A stretch of DNA of 30,470 bases from contig JAAWSW010000005.1 of the NCBI GenBank assembly GCA_022801735.1, forward strand, positions 1 through 30,470, written 5' to 3'. Below the pieces are notes generated by a model. The model was not told where the DNA came from. It searched no databases and saw only the letters and a program-made list of their open reading frames with translations. The stretch's first letter is position 1. Each line of letters opens with the position of its first letter. This stretch comes from Bacilli bacterium (GTDB taxonomy: Bacteria; Bacillota_I; Bacilli_A; RF39; UBA660). Made by a program: the position numbers and the translations under genes. This document shows, one piece after another, positions 7,171 through 16,035 of this stretch.

Positions 7171-8118
7171 TTAATCTTCGTCGCGGAATTTAAGTCCCAT
7201 ATCTTTAATTTTGTCGATAACTTCTTTTAAAGATTTTTTACCTAAATTACGTATTTTCATCATTTCTAATTCTGTTTTTTCTGTTAAATCTCCTAAAGTG
7301 TTGATGTTTGCTCTTTTAAGGCAATTATATGCTCTTACTGAGAAATCTAAATCATCAATTGAAGTTTCTAATTTTTTAAGTTTACTATCTTCTTGTTTAG
7401 CATTCATAATTCCTGTCATATCAGCAATTTCGCTTAGGTTAGTTACAATATTTAAATGTTCAATTAATATTTTTGCACCTAAAGCCATTGCTTCTTCTGG
7501 TCTAATAGAGCCATTAGTTTCTACTTCCATGATTAATTTGTCATATGAAGCATCTTGTCCTACACGAGCATTTTCTGTATAGTAGTTGATTCTTTCAATT
7601 GGTGAATATAATGCATCAACTGGAATATATCCAATTGTTCCATCTTCGATATGTTTTTTATTTTCAGGTGCTAAAGCAGTACCTCTGCCATTAGCAATAA
7701 TAATTTCCATATCTAATTTTCCACCTTTTGCAAGTGTAGCAATTACTTTATCAGGGTTAATAATTTCAACATCAGCATCACATTCGATATCTGCTGCTGT
7801 CACTTCTCTTTCTTCATGAACTGAAAGTTTTACAACTTTTGTTTCATTAGAATTATTTTTTATTACAACACCTTTTAAGTTTAAGATTATTGCAGTTACA
7901 TCTTCAACTACTCCATCAATTGTTTGGAATTCATGCATAACACCATCGATTTTAACTGCTACAATAGCACTTCCTGGCATGCTTGATAACATTACTCTTC
8001 TTAATGCATTACCTAATGTAATTCCGAAACCTCTTTCTAAAGGTTCTAATTCAAATTTTCCGTAGTTATTATTTTCTACATATTCAGTTATTTTATATTC
8101 TGGTTTTTCAAAGTTCAT
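7171..8118 (-). CDS. rpoA: RNA polymerase alpha subunit
   Basis: 315 aa. The N-terminal assembly domain is recognised by ERGFGITLGNALRRVMLSSMPG near residues 28-50 and by EVETNGSIRPEEA. The C-terminal domain (about 250-315) has LKRANINTLGDL and IRNLGKKSL, the helix-hairpin-helix that contacts UP elements and activators. It lies between rpsK and rplQ, the universal order, 16 bases after rpsK. Confidence 0.98.
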   Translation of the reverse strand: MNFEKPEYKITEYVENNNYGKFELEPLERGFGITLGNALRRVMLSSMPGSAIVAVKIDGVMHEFQTIDGVVEDVTAIILNLKGVVIKNNSNETKVVKLSVHEEREVTAADIECDADVEIINPDKVIATLAKGGKLDMEIIIANGRGTALAPENKKHIEDGTIGYIPVDALYSPIERINYYTENARVGQDASYDKLIMEVETNGSIRPEEAMALGAKILIEHLNIVTNLSEIADMTGIMNAKQEDSKLKKLETSIDDLDFSVRAYNCLKRANINTLGDLTEKTELEMMKIRNLGKKSLKEVIDKIKDMGLKFRDED

Positions 8119-8134
8119 ATAAGACTCCCTTCTT

Positions 8135-8518
8135 TTATCCGCGTGGTCGTTTTGGTGGACGACATCCGTTATGTGGGATTGGTGTGGTATCAGAAATTGA
8201 AGTGATTTCTAATCCAGCTGTTTGTAATGAACGAATAGCAGTTTCACGTCCAGAACCTAATCCTTTAGCAAAAACTTCTACTTTTTTCATTCCCATTTCA
8301 GCAGCCGCTTTTCCTGCTGCTTCTGCTGCCATACCTGCTGCAAATGGAGTTGATTTTTTACTTCCTTTAAATCCTAATGTTCCAGCAGAGGCCCAACTAA
8401 TTGCATTTCCTTCTTTATCTGTAAGTGTTACGATTGTGTTGTTGAAAGTTGAATGAATAAATGCTTTACCTTCTGGTACATTCTTTTTAACTTTACGTTT
8501 TCTTGCTTTATAAGCCAT
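8135..8518 (-). CDS. rpsK: 30S ribosomal protein S11
   Basis: 127 aa. AFIHSTFNNTIVT, WASAGTLGFKGSKKSTPFAA and the C-terminal PHNGCRPPKRPRG are characteristic. A platform protein of the small subunit. 24 bases after rpsM. Confidence 0.98.
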   Translation of the reverse strand: MAYKARKRKVKKNVPEGKAFIHSTFNNTIVTLTDKEGNAISWASAGTLGFKGSKKSTPFAAGMAAEAAGKAAAEMGMKKVEVFAKGLGSGRETAIRSLQTAGLEITSISDTTPIPHNGCRPPKRPRG

Positions 8519-8542
8519 TTATAATAACCTCCTTCTAGTTTA

Positions 8543-8908
8543 TTATTTTTTCTTATTTGCGATTGTTACAGCTTTACCTTTACGAGTACGTGCATTTCTG
8601 CTTGTTCTTTGTCCTCTTACTGGTAATCCTCTTTTATGACGTGTACCTTCATAAGAATTAATTTCCATTTTTGTTTTGATGTTCATGCTTACTTCACGAC
8701 GTAAGTCACCTTCTGTTAGGTATTTATTAACTTCGTCACGAATTTGCCCTAATTCATCGTTATTTAAATCTCCTGCTTTTTTATTTTTATCTATTTTTGC
8801 ATCTGTTAAGATTTTATTTGATAAACTTCTTCCGATACCATAGATATAAGTTAAAGCGATTTCGATTCTTTTATTATTTGGTACATCTACACCTTTTATA
8901 CGTGCCAT
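8543..8908 (-). CDS. rpsM: 30S ribosomal protein S13
   Basis: 121 aa. MARIKGVDVP, ALTYIYGIG and the C-terminal RHKRGLPVRGQRTSRNARTR motif are diagnostic. It sits in the small-subunit head and bridges to the large subunit. It follows rpmJ by 14 bases in the usual infA-rpmJ-rpsM-rpsK-rpoA-rplQ order. Confidence 0.98.
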   Translation of the reverse strand: MARIKGVDVPNNKRIEIALTYIYGIGRSLSNKILTDAKIDKNKKAGDLNNDELGQIRDEVNKYLTEGDLRREVSMNIKTKMEINSYEGTRHKRGLPVRGQRTSRNARTRKGKAVTIANKKK

Positions 8909-8922
8909 TCAAACACCTCCTA

Positions 8923-9036
8923 TTAACCTTGTCTTTGTTTATGTCTTGGATTTTGACATATTACAAATATTTTTCCATGTCTTTTTATTACTTTACATTT
9001 ATCACATATTTTTTTCACTGATGGTCTTACTTTCAT
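8923..9036 (-). CDS. rpmJ: 50S ribosomal protein L36 (zinc-ribbon form)
   Basis: 37 aa. It begins MKVRPSVKKICDKCKVIKRH and ends NPRHKQRQG. The ligands CxxC, then CxxxxH, are all present, so this is the zinc-binding form. A site AGGAGG precedes the ATG at 9036. It lies between infA and rpsM, as in other Firmicutes. Confidence 0.97.
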   Translation of the reverse strand: MKVRPSVKKICDKCKVIKRHGKIFVICQNPRHKQRQG

Positions 9037-9051
9037 AATTTTTACCTCCTA

Positions 9052-9315
9052 TTATTTTCTATAGGTTATTCGCCCGCGTGTTAAATCATATGGTGATAAT
9101 TCTACTGTTACTTTGTCACCTTGTAAAATACGAATGTGATGTAAGCGCATTTTACCAGAAACGCGAGCTTTAATAACATGTTTGTTTTCAAGTGTGATTA
9201 CGAATTCTCCTCCTGGAAGAACTTCTGTTACTAATCCTTCTACCTCGATAACATCTTGCTTTGGCTTTCTTTCTTGTACGACTTTTGTTTTATTGTTTTG
9301 TCTTGGTTTAGCCAT
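9052..9315 (-). CDS. infA: Translation initiation factor IF-1 with extended N-terminus
   Basis: 87 aa against a usual 71-73. The OB-fold core starts at DVIEVEG (about residue 21) and includes FVITLENKH, GKMRLHHIRI and TRGRITYRK. The core is preceded by a basic extension, MAKPRQNNKTKVVQERKPKQ. The start is secure because AGGAGGTGA lies just before the ATG at 9315. That site is made by the last two Arg codons and the stop of map. Confidence 0.97.
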   Translation of the reverse strand: MAKPRQNNKTKVVQERKPKQDVIEVEGLVTEVLPGGEFVITLENKHVIKARVSGKMRLHHIRILQGDKVTVELSPYDLTRGRITYRK

Positions 9316-9319
9316 TTTA

Positions 9320-10066
9320 TCACCTCCTGGTTAATATTTCATATCCATCTTTTGTAACAAGTACTGTGTGTTCAAAATGTGCGGATGGTTTATCATCAGC
9401 AGTGATTATTGTCCAGTCATCATCCAAAATATAGATATGTCTTGTTCCTAAATTAAGCATTGGTTCTACTGCAATGACCATTCCTTCTTTTAGAACTGGT
9501 CCAGTATTTTGTTTTCCAAAGTTTGGAACATCTGGCTGTTCATGAATGTTGGTTCCAACACCATGTCCAACTAATTCTTCTACAACACTTAGTTTGTGTT
9601 CTTTTGCATATTTACTAACAGCATAACCGATATCTCCTACTTTAATGCCATCTTTAATTACTGATAGTCCTTGAAATAGTGATTCTTCAGTATGCTTTAA
9701 TAAATGCTCTTTTTCTTTTGATATTTTTCCAACTGGATATGTCCAAGCAGAATCACCATGGTATCCTTTGTAACATGCTCCAATATCGATGGAAATAATA
9801 TCGCCTTCTTTTAGTTTTCTGTTACTAGGAATTCCATGTACAACTTCTTCGTTAATTGATGCACATATTGTTCCTGGAAAACCGTCATATCCTTTAAAGG
9901 AAGGGGTTGCGCCTCTTTCCCTTATATAATCTTCGGCTAATTTATCTAGTTCTTTTGTTGTAACTCCTGGTTTAATGAAAGGTTTTAAATAATTATGTGT
10001 ACTACCTGTTATTTCACCAGCAATTCTTAAAAGTTCTATTTCTCTTGGAGACTTAATGGTTATCAT
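9320..10066 (-). CDS. map: Methionine aminopeptidase, type I
   Basis: 248 aa. Removes the initiator Met from nascent proteins. Metal ligands are in place: D94, D105 (HGD), H168 (GHGVG), E201 (EPML) and E232 (FEHT), with H77 in VHGIP. There is no N-terminal zinc-finger extension, so this is the short type Ia form. It overlaps adk by 14 bases with its own AGGAGG inside adk. It ends in UGA, one of the codons showing the standard code. Confidence 0.98.
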   Translation of the reverse strand: MITIKSPREIELLRIAGEITGSTHNYLKPFIKPGVTTKELDKLAEDYIRERGATPSFKGYDGFPGTICASINEEVVHGIPSNRKLKEGDIISIDIGACYKGYHGDSAWTYPVGKISKEKEHLLKHTEESLFQGLSVIKDGIKVGDIGYAVSKYAKEHKLSVVEELVGHGVGTNIHEQPDVPNFGKQNTGPVLKEGMVIAVEPMLNLGTRHIYILDDDWTIITADDKPSAHFEHTVLVTKDGYEILTRR

Positions 10067-10700
10067 AAAGACCTCCTATTACTTGTTTAATTTGCTTGAA
10101 GGTTTCTTCCGGCGTTGATCCACTTTTAATATAATGGATATTTCCTTTTCCTTCATAGTATTCTATTAGTGGCATTGTAAGTTCTTCATATGTTTTAAAA
10201 CGTTTTTGGAATGTTTCTTCTGTATCATCTTCTCTTTTGATTAAAGTAGATGCACAATTATCACATATTCCGCTTTGTTTTGGTTTTATATTTTCCATAA
10301 GTTCATTATATACAGCGCCACAATTTGGGCAGGACCTTCTTCCTACCATTCTTTTGATAGCTTCATCTTTATCAATTTGGATGACAAAAACTGGTCCCAT
10401 TTTTTTGTTTAATTCATTTAATAAGTCTTCATATATTAAGGCTTGTTTTAAATTTCTTGGATATCCATCTAAAACATAACCATTCTCACAATCTTTTTTT
10501 ATTAATCTTTCTTTTAATAAATTGGTGATTGCTTGGTCATCGATGAAGGTTCCTGTTTTTAATTTACCATTCAACTTTTCATCATGAACATTTCTTAATA
10601 AATCACCTGTAGATATATGAGGTATATTATACTCTTTACTTATTTTTTTTGCCTGGGTTCCTTTCCCTGCGGCAGGGGGAGCGATTAATGTTATATTCAT
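10053..10700 (-). CDS. adk: Adenylate kinase, zinc-LID form
   Basis: 215 aa. Interconverts AMP, ADP and ATP. The P-loop reads APPAAGKGT (8-16) where GPPGAGKGT is usual, so two Gly are replaced by Ala while GKGT is kept. LDGYPR at 77-82 is the AMP-site motif, with Tyr in place of the common Phe. The LID has four Cys (124, 127, 146, 149), the zinc form common in Gram-positives. The start overlaps the secY stop by one base (TAATG), implying coupled translation. Confidence 0.97.
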   Translation of the reverse strand: MNITLIAPPAAGKGTQAKKISKEYNIPHISTGDLLRNVHDEKLNGKLKTGTFIDDQAITNLLKERLIKKDCENGYVLDGYPRNLKQALIYEDLLNELNKKMGPVFVIQIDKDEAIKRMVGRRSCPNCGAVYNELMENIKPKQSGICDNCASTLIKREDDTEETFQKRFKTYEELTMPLIEYYEGKGNIHYIKSGSTPEETFKQIKQVIGGLYDNH

Positions 10701-11962
10701 TAATGGCTCCTTCTACTTTTATAACTTCTGCTGATTAACCCGTTTTCTAATTGTTTATAACATTCTAATACAACACCAACAACGATGATTAATCCAGTAC
10801 CACCTAGTGATACATTGGTTGGTAATGTTGAAATCGCTCCAAATATATATGGAAGTCCTGCTATAAGGGCTAAAAATAATGAACCAACAATAGTTATTCT
10901 ATTTATTACTCTTGTAACATATTCTTCAGTTTCTTCCCCTGGTCTAACTCCTGGAATATATCCACCATTTTTTTGTAAATTTTCTGATAATTCTTTTGGT
11001 TTAATTGTAATAAACGTATAGAAATATGAGAATAAAATGATGAATATAATAAATAAGATAAACCCAGTTACTGATGAAAGACTAAGCCATTTGTTTACAA
11101 ATGCCATCCATGCATCATTTTTTGCAACCTGAGCGATTAGGGCTGGCACTGAAATCAATGCTGATGCGAAGATAACTGGAATTACTCCTGCTGAATTTAT
11201 TTTAAATGGCATATAAGTTTGTTTAGCATTTTTTGCACTATTAGTTTTATTAGCATATTGTACTGGTATTCTTCTTTCTGCAAGTTGTACATATAATACT
11301 CCTAATATTACAGCAACATATACTAGGACAAATAATATAAATGTTATTACACCTAAGAATGTGCTTTGAGTAGTTGTTGTATCAACTAATGCTCCCCATG
11401 CTTCTGTGAACATATAAGGTGTTGATGCAAGAATACCTGCCATGATAATCATTGAGATACCATTTCCAAGTCCTTTAGTAGTGATTCTATCACCAACCCA
11501 AAGTAGGAATGCTGTTCCTGCGGTTAATACTAATGAAACTTCTAAATAATCCATTACTTCTCCATTTGGCATAAAGGCAAATGAGAACATATAACCTTGA
11601 ACGAATGCTAAAATGATTCCTAGTATTCTAGTTATTTGATTTATCTTATTTCTACCTGTTTGACCTTGTTTTGCAAGTTCGGTGAAATAAGGTATTATAT
11701 CCATTTGTAATAATTGCATAACGATTGATGCAGTGATGTAAGGCATTACTCCTAATGCGAAGATTGAGAAGTTTTGCATTGCACCTCCACCCATCATATC
11801 TAATAATTGTAAAAATCCAACATTTAAGTTTTCGTTATCTACACCTGGAACAACTATTGCTGTTCCGATTTTAAATAGAAATAGGCAGGCTAAAGTATAC
11901 CATATTTTCTTCCTTAAGTCTTTATTGGCTGGGTTGAAAATTTGTTTAAATATTTTAAACAA
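10700..11962 (-). CDS. secY: Preprotein translocase subunit SecY
   Basis: 420 aa with ten predicted membrane segments; the SecYEG channel in the cytoplasmic membrane. GIGTAIVVPGVD-like plug and TM1 region, MPYITASIVMQLL in TM2 and ITTKGLGNGISMIIM are typical. Translation starts at TTG (11960-11962): no ATG or GTG lies near, and AGAGGTG at good spacing sits in the last rplO codons. It begins the base after the rplO stop. It exports the Sec-dependent surface proteins encoded at 21-30 kb. Confidence 0.97.
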   Translation of the reverse strand: MFKIFKQIFNPANKDLRKKIWYTLACLFLFKIGTAIVVPGVDNENLNVGFLQLLDMMGGGAMQNFSIFALGVMPYITASIVMQLLQMDIIPYFTELAKQGQTGRNKINQITRILGIILAFVQGYMFSFAFMPNGEVMDYLEVSLVLTAGTAFLLWVGDRITTKGLGNGISMIIMAGILASTPYMFTEAWGALVDTTTTQSTFLGVITFILFVLVYVAVILGVLYVQLAERRIPVQYANKTNSAKNAKQTYMPFKINSAGVIPVIFASALISVPALIAQVAKNDAWMAFVNKWLSLSSVTGFILFIIFIILFSYFYTFITIKPKELSENLQKNGGYIPGVRPGEETEEYVTRVINRITIVGSLFLALIAGLPYIFGAISTLPTNVSLGGTGLIIVVGVVLECYKQLENGLISRSYKSRRSH

Positions 11963-12406
11963 TTAGATCACCTCTGCTTTTCCACCTAATTTTTCTATTT
12001 CTTCTTTGGCTGTTTTTGAAAATTTATGAGCTTTTACTGTTAATTTTTTCTCTAATTTTCCATCGCCTAGGATTTTAACTCCATCTAACATATTTTTTAC
12101 TAATCCCATATCTTTTAAGATTTCTGGAGTAACTTCTGCTCCATCTTCGAATTTATTTAAATCATCTAAGTTCATAACTGCATATACTTTTTTAAATCTA
12201 GCATTTGAGAAACCTCTTTTTGGTAATCTTCTGAATAATGGTGTTTGACCACCTTCAAATCCAATTCTTACTCCTCCACCAGATCTTGAGTTTTGTCCGT
12301 TTTCTCCACGGCCAGCAGTTTTTCCTGTTCCGCTTCCTGGTCCACGGCCTACTCTTTTTCTAGTTTTTGTTGCATATGGATTTGGTTTTACTGTATGTAA
12401 TTTCAT
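11963..12406 (-). CDS. rplO: 50S ribosomal protein L15
   Basis: 147 aa. RKRVGRGPGSGTGKTAGRG and GFEGGQTPLFRRLPKRGF at the N-terminal half are the L15 signature. It starts one base inside the rpsE stop (TAATG). In most bacteria rpmD (L30) lies between rpsE and rplO; the overlap leaves no space for it here. Confidence 0.98.
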   Translation of the reverse strand: MKLHTVKPNPYATKTRKRVGRGPGSGTGKTAGRGENGQNSRSGGGVRIGFEGGQTPLFRRLPKRGFSNARFKKVYAVMNLDDLNKFEDGAEVTPEILKDMGLVKNMLDGVKILGDGKLEKKLTVKAHKFSKTAKEEIEKLGGKAEVI

Positions 12407-12912
12407 TATAAGATTTCCTCTACTTTCTTACCTCTTAGTTTAGCAATTTGCTCAACTGTTTTTTGTTTCTTAAGTGCATCTAATGTTGCATATGCCATAT
12501 TTACTTTTGTATTTGAACCTAATGATTTAGATAAGATATCTTTAACTCCAGCAAGTTCTAGGACTGCTCTAACTGGTCCTCCTGCTTTTACTCCGGTACC
12601 TTTTGAAGCAGGTTTAAGCATTACTTTACTTGCTCCTCTAATACCGATTGCTTCATGTGGGATAGTATGTTCATCTACTATTGCTACTCGAGTTACGTTT
12701 TTAGTTGCAGCAGCAACGGCTTTTTTAATAGCATCTGGTACTTCAGCAGCTTTTCCTGAACCGATTCCTACTTTACCTTTTCTGTCTCCAACGACTACAG
12801 TAGCAGCGAAACGTAATTGACGACCACCTTTTGTTACTTTTGTAACACGGCCAATATTTATAACTTCTTCGTCATATAATTTTGGACGAGGTTCTCTTCT
12901 TCTAGTTTCCAC
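12406..12912 (-). CDS. rpsE: 30S ribosomal protein S5
   Basis: 168 aa. INIGRVTKVTKGGRQLRF, GDRKGKVGIGSGKA and GVKAGGPVRAVLELAG mark S5, a protein that acts in decoding fidelity. The start is GTG at 12912, with GGAGGG eight bases upstream. Confidence 0.98.
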   Translation of the reverse strand: METRRREPRPKLYDEEVINIGRVTKVTKGGRQLRFAATVVVGDRKGKVGIGSGKAAEVPDAIKKAVAAATKNVTRVAIVDEHTIPHEAIGIRGASKVMLKPASKGTGVKAGGPVRAVLELAGVKDILSKSLGSNTKVNMAYATLDALKKQKTVEQIAKLRGKKVEEIL

Positions 12913-12925
12913 TATTTTCCCTCCT

Positions 12926-13288
12926 TTAGAATTCTAATCCGTTTTCGCGAGCAGCATCTGCTAATGCTTTTACACGACCGTGATATAAGTATCCGCCTCT
13001 ATCGAATACTACTTTTGTTATTTTTGCTTGTTTTGCTCTTTTAGCAATTAATTCTCCGACTTTGGTAGCTGCTTCTACATTTCCACCATGTTCTAGTTTC
13101 AATTCTTTATCAATTGAAGAAGCACTTACTAAAGTTTTACCCTCAGCATCATCAATGATTTGAGCGAAGATATTGCTATTAGATCTAAACACGTTTAATC
13201 TTGGAGTTTCTGCAGTACCTGATACTTTGCTTCTAACTCTATCGTGTCTAGCCTTACGAACTTGATTACGATTTTCTTTTTTTATCAT
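12926..13288 (-). CDS. rplR: 50S ribosomal protein L18
   Basis: 120 aa. RPRLNVFRSN-type segment, IFAQIIDDAEGKTL and the C-terminal FDRGGYLYHGRVKALADAAR are characteristic. It binds 5S rRNA with L5. Lies between rplF and rpsE. Confidence 0.98.
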   Translation of the reverse strand: MIKKENRNQVRKARHDRVRSKVSGTAETPRLNVFRSNSNIFAQIIDDAEGKTLVSASSIDKELKLEHGGNVEAATKVGELIAKRAKQAKITKVVFDRGGYLYHGRVKALADAARENGLEF

Positions 13289-13314
13289 AATATCTTCTCC
13301 TTTACTTTATATTA

Positions 13315-13845
13315 TTAAGCAGCTTTTTTACCAACTTTACGGATAATGTGTTCATCTTTATAACGAATACCTTTTCCTTTATATGGTTCTGGTTTTCTGA
13401 TTTTTCTTATGTTTGCAGCAAATTCACCAACTAATGCTTTGTCGATTCCTTTAACTGTGATTTCAGTATTACTTGGACAATCTACAGTAATTCCTTCTGG
13501 AATTTTTACTTTTACTGGATGTGAATATCCGGCTTTAACTTCTAATTCACTTCCACTTAATGAGAAACGATATCCAACTCCTACTATTTCTAATCCTTTT
13601 TCAAAACCTTCTGTTACACCAATAATCATATTATTAATATTTGCATTGGCTGTTCCGTGGAAATTTTTGAATTCATCTGATTTTCTTTCAACTGTTAATT
13701 CATTTCCTTCTACTTTTACAGTAATATTTTTGTTTATTTCAGTAGAAAGTTCTCCTTTTGGACCTTTAACTGTAACAATATTACCATCGGTAGTAACTGT
13801 AACGTTTTCAGGTAATGAAAGTACTCTGTTTCCAATTCTACTCAT
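13315..13845 (-). CDS. rplF: 50S ribosomal protein L6
   Basis: 176 aa from the ATG at 13845 (MSRIGNR), which has GAGGAAAG upstream; a longer in-frame start at 13869 would overlap rpsH and is rejected. VTVKGPKGEL in the first half, the EIVGVGYRF centre and the C-terminal RKPEPYKGKGIRY are the L6 signature. Confidence 0.98.
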   Translation of the reverse strand: MSRIGNRVLSLPENVTVTTDGNIVTVKGPKGELSTEINKNITVKVEGNELTVERKSDEFKNFHGTANANINNMIIGVTEGFEKGLEIVGVGYRFSLSGSELEVKAGYSHPVKVKIPEGITVDCPSNTEITVKGIDKALVGEFAANIRKIRKPEPYKGKGIRYKDEHIIRKVGKKAA

Positions 13846-13862
13846 TTTACTTTCCTCACTTT

Positions 13863-14258
13863 CTACCAAATGTAAGCTAATACTTCGCCACCTAGACCTT
13901 GGGCTTTTGCATCTTTACCTGTCATTAAACCTTTTGATGTTGACACGATAGCAATTCCTAAACCGTTTAATACTTGTGGCACTTCGTCTGCTTTTGCATA
14001 AACTCTTAATCCTGGTTTTGATATTCTCTTTAAACCTGTGATTACACGTTCTTTTTTATCTCCATATTTAAGATTTAAAACGATAGTGTTTTGTACGCTA
14101 TTTTCTTTTATATTATAGGCACTAATGTAACCTTCTTCTTTTAAAATTCTAGCGATTTCTTCTTTGATTTTTGAAGCGGGTACTTCAACCTCTGTATATC
14201 GCATTTGATTAGCATTACGTATTCTTGTAAGCATATCTGCGATTGGATCTGTTACCAT
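13863..14258 (-). CDS. rpsH: 30S ribosomal protein S8
   Basis: 131 aa. It begins VTDPIADMLTRIRNANQ and ends with the STSKGLMTGKDA and GGEVLAYIW segments typical of S8. S8 is a primary 16S binder and, in Escherichia coli, the spc-operon repressor; no such site was identified here. Confidence 0.98.
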   Translation of the reverse strand: MVTDPIADMLTRIRNANQMRYTEVEVPASKIKEEIARILKEEGYISAYNIKENSVQNTIVLNLKYGDKKERVITGLKRISKPGLRVYAKADEVPQVLNGLGIAIVSTSKGLMTGKDAKAQGLGGEVLAYIW

Positions 14259-14284
14259 TTATATCCTCCCTTCACTCTTACAGA

Positions 14285-14470
14285 TTACCAACTTGATTTT
14301 CTAACTCCTGGTATCTGTCCTTTATACGCTAACTCTCTAAAACAAATACGGCAAATTCCATATTTTCTTAGTACTGAATGTGGTCTACCACAAATTTGGC
14401 ATCTTGTATATTCACGTACTTTATATTTAGGTTTTTTGTTAGCTTTTACTATCATACTTTTTCTAGCCAT
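14285..14470 (-). CDS. rpsZ: 30S ribosomal protein S14, type Z
   Basis: 61 aa with CxxC (CQIC) and CxxC (CRIC) 12 residues apart, the zinc-binding short form. MARKSMIVKANKKPKYKVRE at the start and PGVRKSSW at the end fit the family. Called rpsN1 or rpsZ in Firmicutes. Confidence 0.98.
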   Translation of the reverse strand: MARKSMIVKANKKPKYKVREYTRCQICGRPHSVLRKYGICRICFRELAYKGQIPGVRKSSW

Positions 14471-14487
14471 AAATTCCTCCTAATTTG

Positions 14488-15027
14488 TTATTTTTTAAAT
14501 GGCATGCCGAAACCTTTTAGTAAATCTAATGCTTCTTCATTAGTATTAGCAGTTGTAACGAACACGATATCCATTCCGCGAACCTTAACAACGTTATCAT
14601 ATTCTATTTCTGAGAAAATTAATTGTTCTGTAAGACCTAAAGTATAGTTTCCTCTTCCATCAAAGGCTTTTGGATTAATACCTCTAAAGTCTCTTACACG
14701 TGGTAATGTAATACTAATTAGTTTGTCTAAAAAGTTATACATGTTTTCGCCTCTTAAAGTTACTTTACAACCGATTGGTTGACCTTCTCTAACCTTGAAT
14801 CCAGCGATTGCTTTTTTAGCTTTTGTTACTACAGGTTTTTGTCCAGTTATTGCCATTAAGTCTGCTACTGCTGCGTCTAATAATTTTGAATTGCTAGTGG
14901 CATCACCAACACCCATATTTATAACAATTTTATCTAATTTAGGTAATTGCATTACATTTTCATAACCATATTTTTCTCTTAAACTAGGTACGATTTCTTT
15001 ACTATATTTTTCTTGTAGGCGGTTCAT
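14488..15027 (-). CDS. rplE: 50S ribosomal protein L5
   Basis: 179 aa. KIVINMGVGDA, GQKPVVTKAKKAIAGFKVR and the C-terminal LLKGFGMPF mark L5, which contacts 5S rRNA and the P-site tRNA. 21 bases after rplX. Confidence 0.98.
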   Translation of the reverse strand: MNRLQEKYSKEIVPSLREKYGYENVMQLPKLDKIVINMGVGDATSNSKLLDAAVADLMAITGQKPVVTKAKKAIAGFKVREGQPIGCKVTLRGENMYNFLDKLISITLPRVRDFRGINPKAFDGRGNYTLGLTEQLIFSEIEYDNVVKVRGMDIVFVTTANTNEEALDLLKGFGMPFKK

Positions 15028-15048
15028 TATAATACCCTCCTTTCAGGT

Positions 15049-15357
15049 TTAGTCAAGTTTTTCATTTGATTTTCTTGACACTCTAATCTTTTTACCATCT
15101 TTATTAGTAGTGTGTCCTATTCTTGTTCCTTTTTTGCTTTTAGGATCAATTATCATAACGTTAGACATATGAATAGGTCTTTCGATTTCGATAATTTGTC
15201 CTGCTTCTCCACCGTTTGGTTTAACATGCTTATGGGCGATATTAACACCTTCAACGATGACTTTGTCGTCAGCTTTAAGGGTTTTTATAATTTTGCCTTC
15301 TTTGCCTTTGTCTTTTCCAGCAATGACAACTACTTTATCTCCTTGTTTTAATTTCAT
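15049..15357 (-). CDS. rplX: 50S ribosomal protein L24
   Basis: 102 aa. The KOW motif is GDKVVVIAGKDKGKEGKI near residue 6, followed by VEGVNIAHKHVKP and the DPKSKKGTRIG segment. An early assembly protein near the exit tunnel. Confidence 0.98.
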   Translation of the reverse strand: MKLKQGDKVVVIAGKDKGKEGKIIKTLKADDKVIVEGVNIAHKHVKPNGGEAGQIIEIERPIHMSNVMIIDPKSKKGTRIGHTTNKDGKKIRVSRKSNEKLD

Positions 15358-15374
15358 ATTATTCCTCCAAACGA

Positions 15375-15743
15375 TTATAGTACTTCTTTAGCAAGTGATA
15401 CTATTTTCATAAAATCTTTGTCGCGAAGTTCTCTTGCGACTGGTCCGAATACACGAGTTCCAACTGGTGTTTTATCGTCTTTAATAATAATACAAGCATT
15501 ATCATCAAATTTGATATATGAACCATCGTTTCTTCTTAGACCTTGTTTTGTTCTAACGATAACTGCTTTGACAACTTTTCCTTTGCCAATAGTTCCGTTA
15601 GGTGTTGCTTTTTTTACTGTTCCAACAACGATATCTCCGATGTTTCCAGTTTTTACTTTGCTTCCACCCATTACTCCTATTACTAATAGTTCACGAGCAC
15701 CTGAGTTGTCAGCAACTTTTAAACGAGTTTCTGATTGAACCAT
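15375..15743 (-). CDS. rplN: 50S ribosomal protein L14
   Basis: 122 aa. VQSETRLKVADNSGARELL at the N-terminus, VRTKQGLRRNDGSYIKFDDN and FGPVARELRDK are the L14 signature. Confidence 0.98.
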   Translation of the reverse strand: MVQSETRLKVADNSGARELLVIGVMGGSKVKTGNIGDIVVGTVKKATPNGTIGKGKVVKAVIVRTKQGLRRNDGSYIKFDDNACIIIKDDKTPVGTRVFGPVARELRDKDFMKIVSLAKEVL

Positions 15744-15768
15744 TTAACTTTCCTCCTTCATCTATTAG

Positions 15769-16026
15769 TTATAAGATAACTGCTTTTTCTACTATTTCTA
15801 CTAAACGGAAATGTTTAGTTTTTGATAGTGGTCTAGTTTCTCTAATTTTTACGGTATCTCCGATTTTTGCTTCATTTTTTTCGTCATGTGCAGCATATTT
15901 TTTAGAGTATTTTGCTCTTTTTCCGTAAAGTTTATCTTTTCTATATGTTTCTACTAATACTGTGATAGTTTTATCGTTACCAGCACTTGTAACTTTTCCA
16001 ATTAATTCTTGTTTTCTATTTTCCAT
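15769..16026 (-). CDS. rpsQ: 30S ribosomal protein S17
   Basis: 85 aa. GKVTSAGNDKTITVLVETY, the KKYAAHDE segment and IRETRPLSKTKHFRLVEIVE are characteristic. 9 bases after rpmC. Confidence 0.98.
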   Translation of the reverse strand: MENRKQELIGKVTSAGNDKTITVLVETYRKDKLYGKRAKYSKKYAAHDEKNEAKIGDTVKIRETRPLSKTKHFRLVEIVEKAVIL

Positions 16027-16035
16027 AGTTTCCTC

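Noticed and set aside
12400..12420. A short or broken rpmD between rpsE and rplO
   Set aside because: The two genes overlap by one base; there is no DNA left for a remnant.
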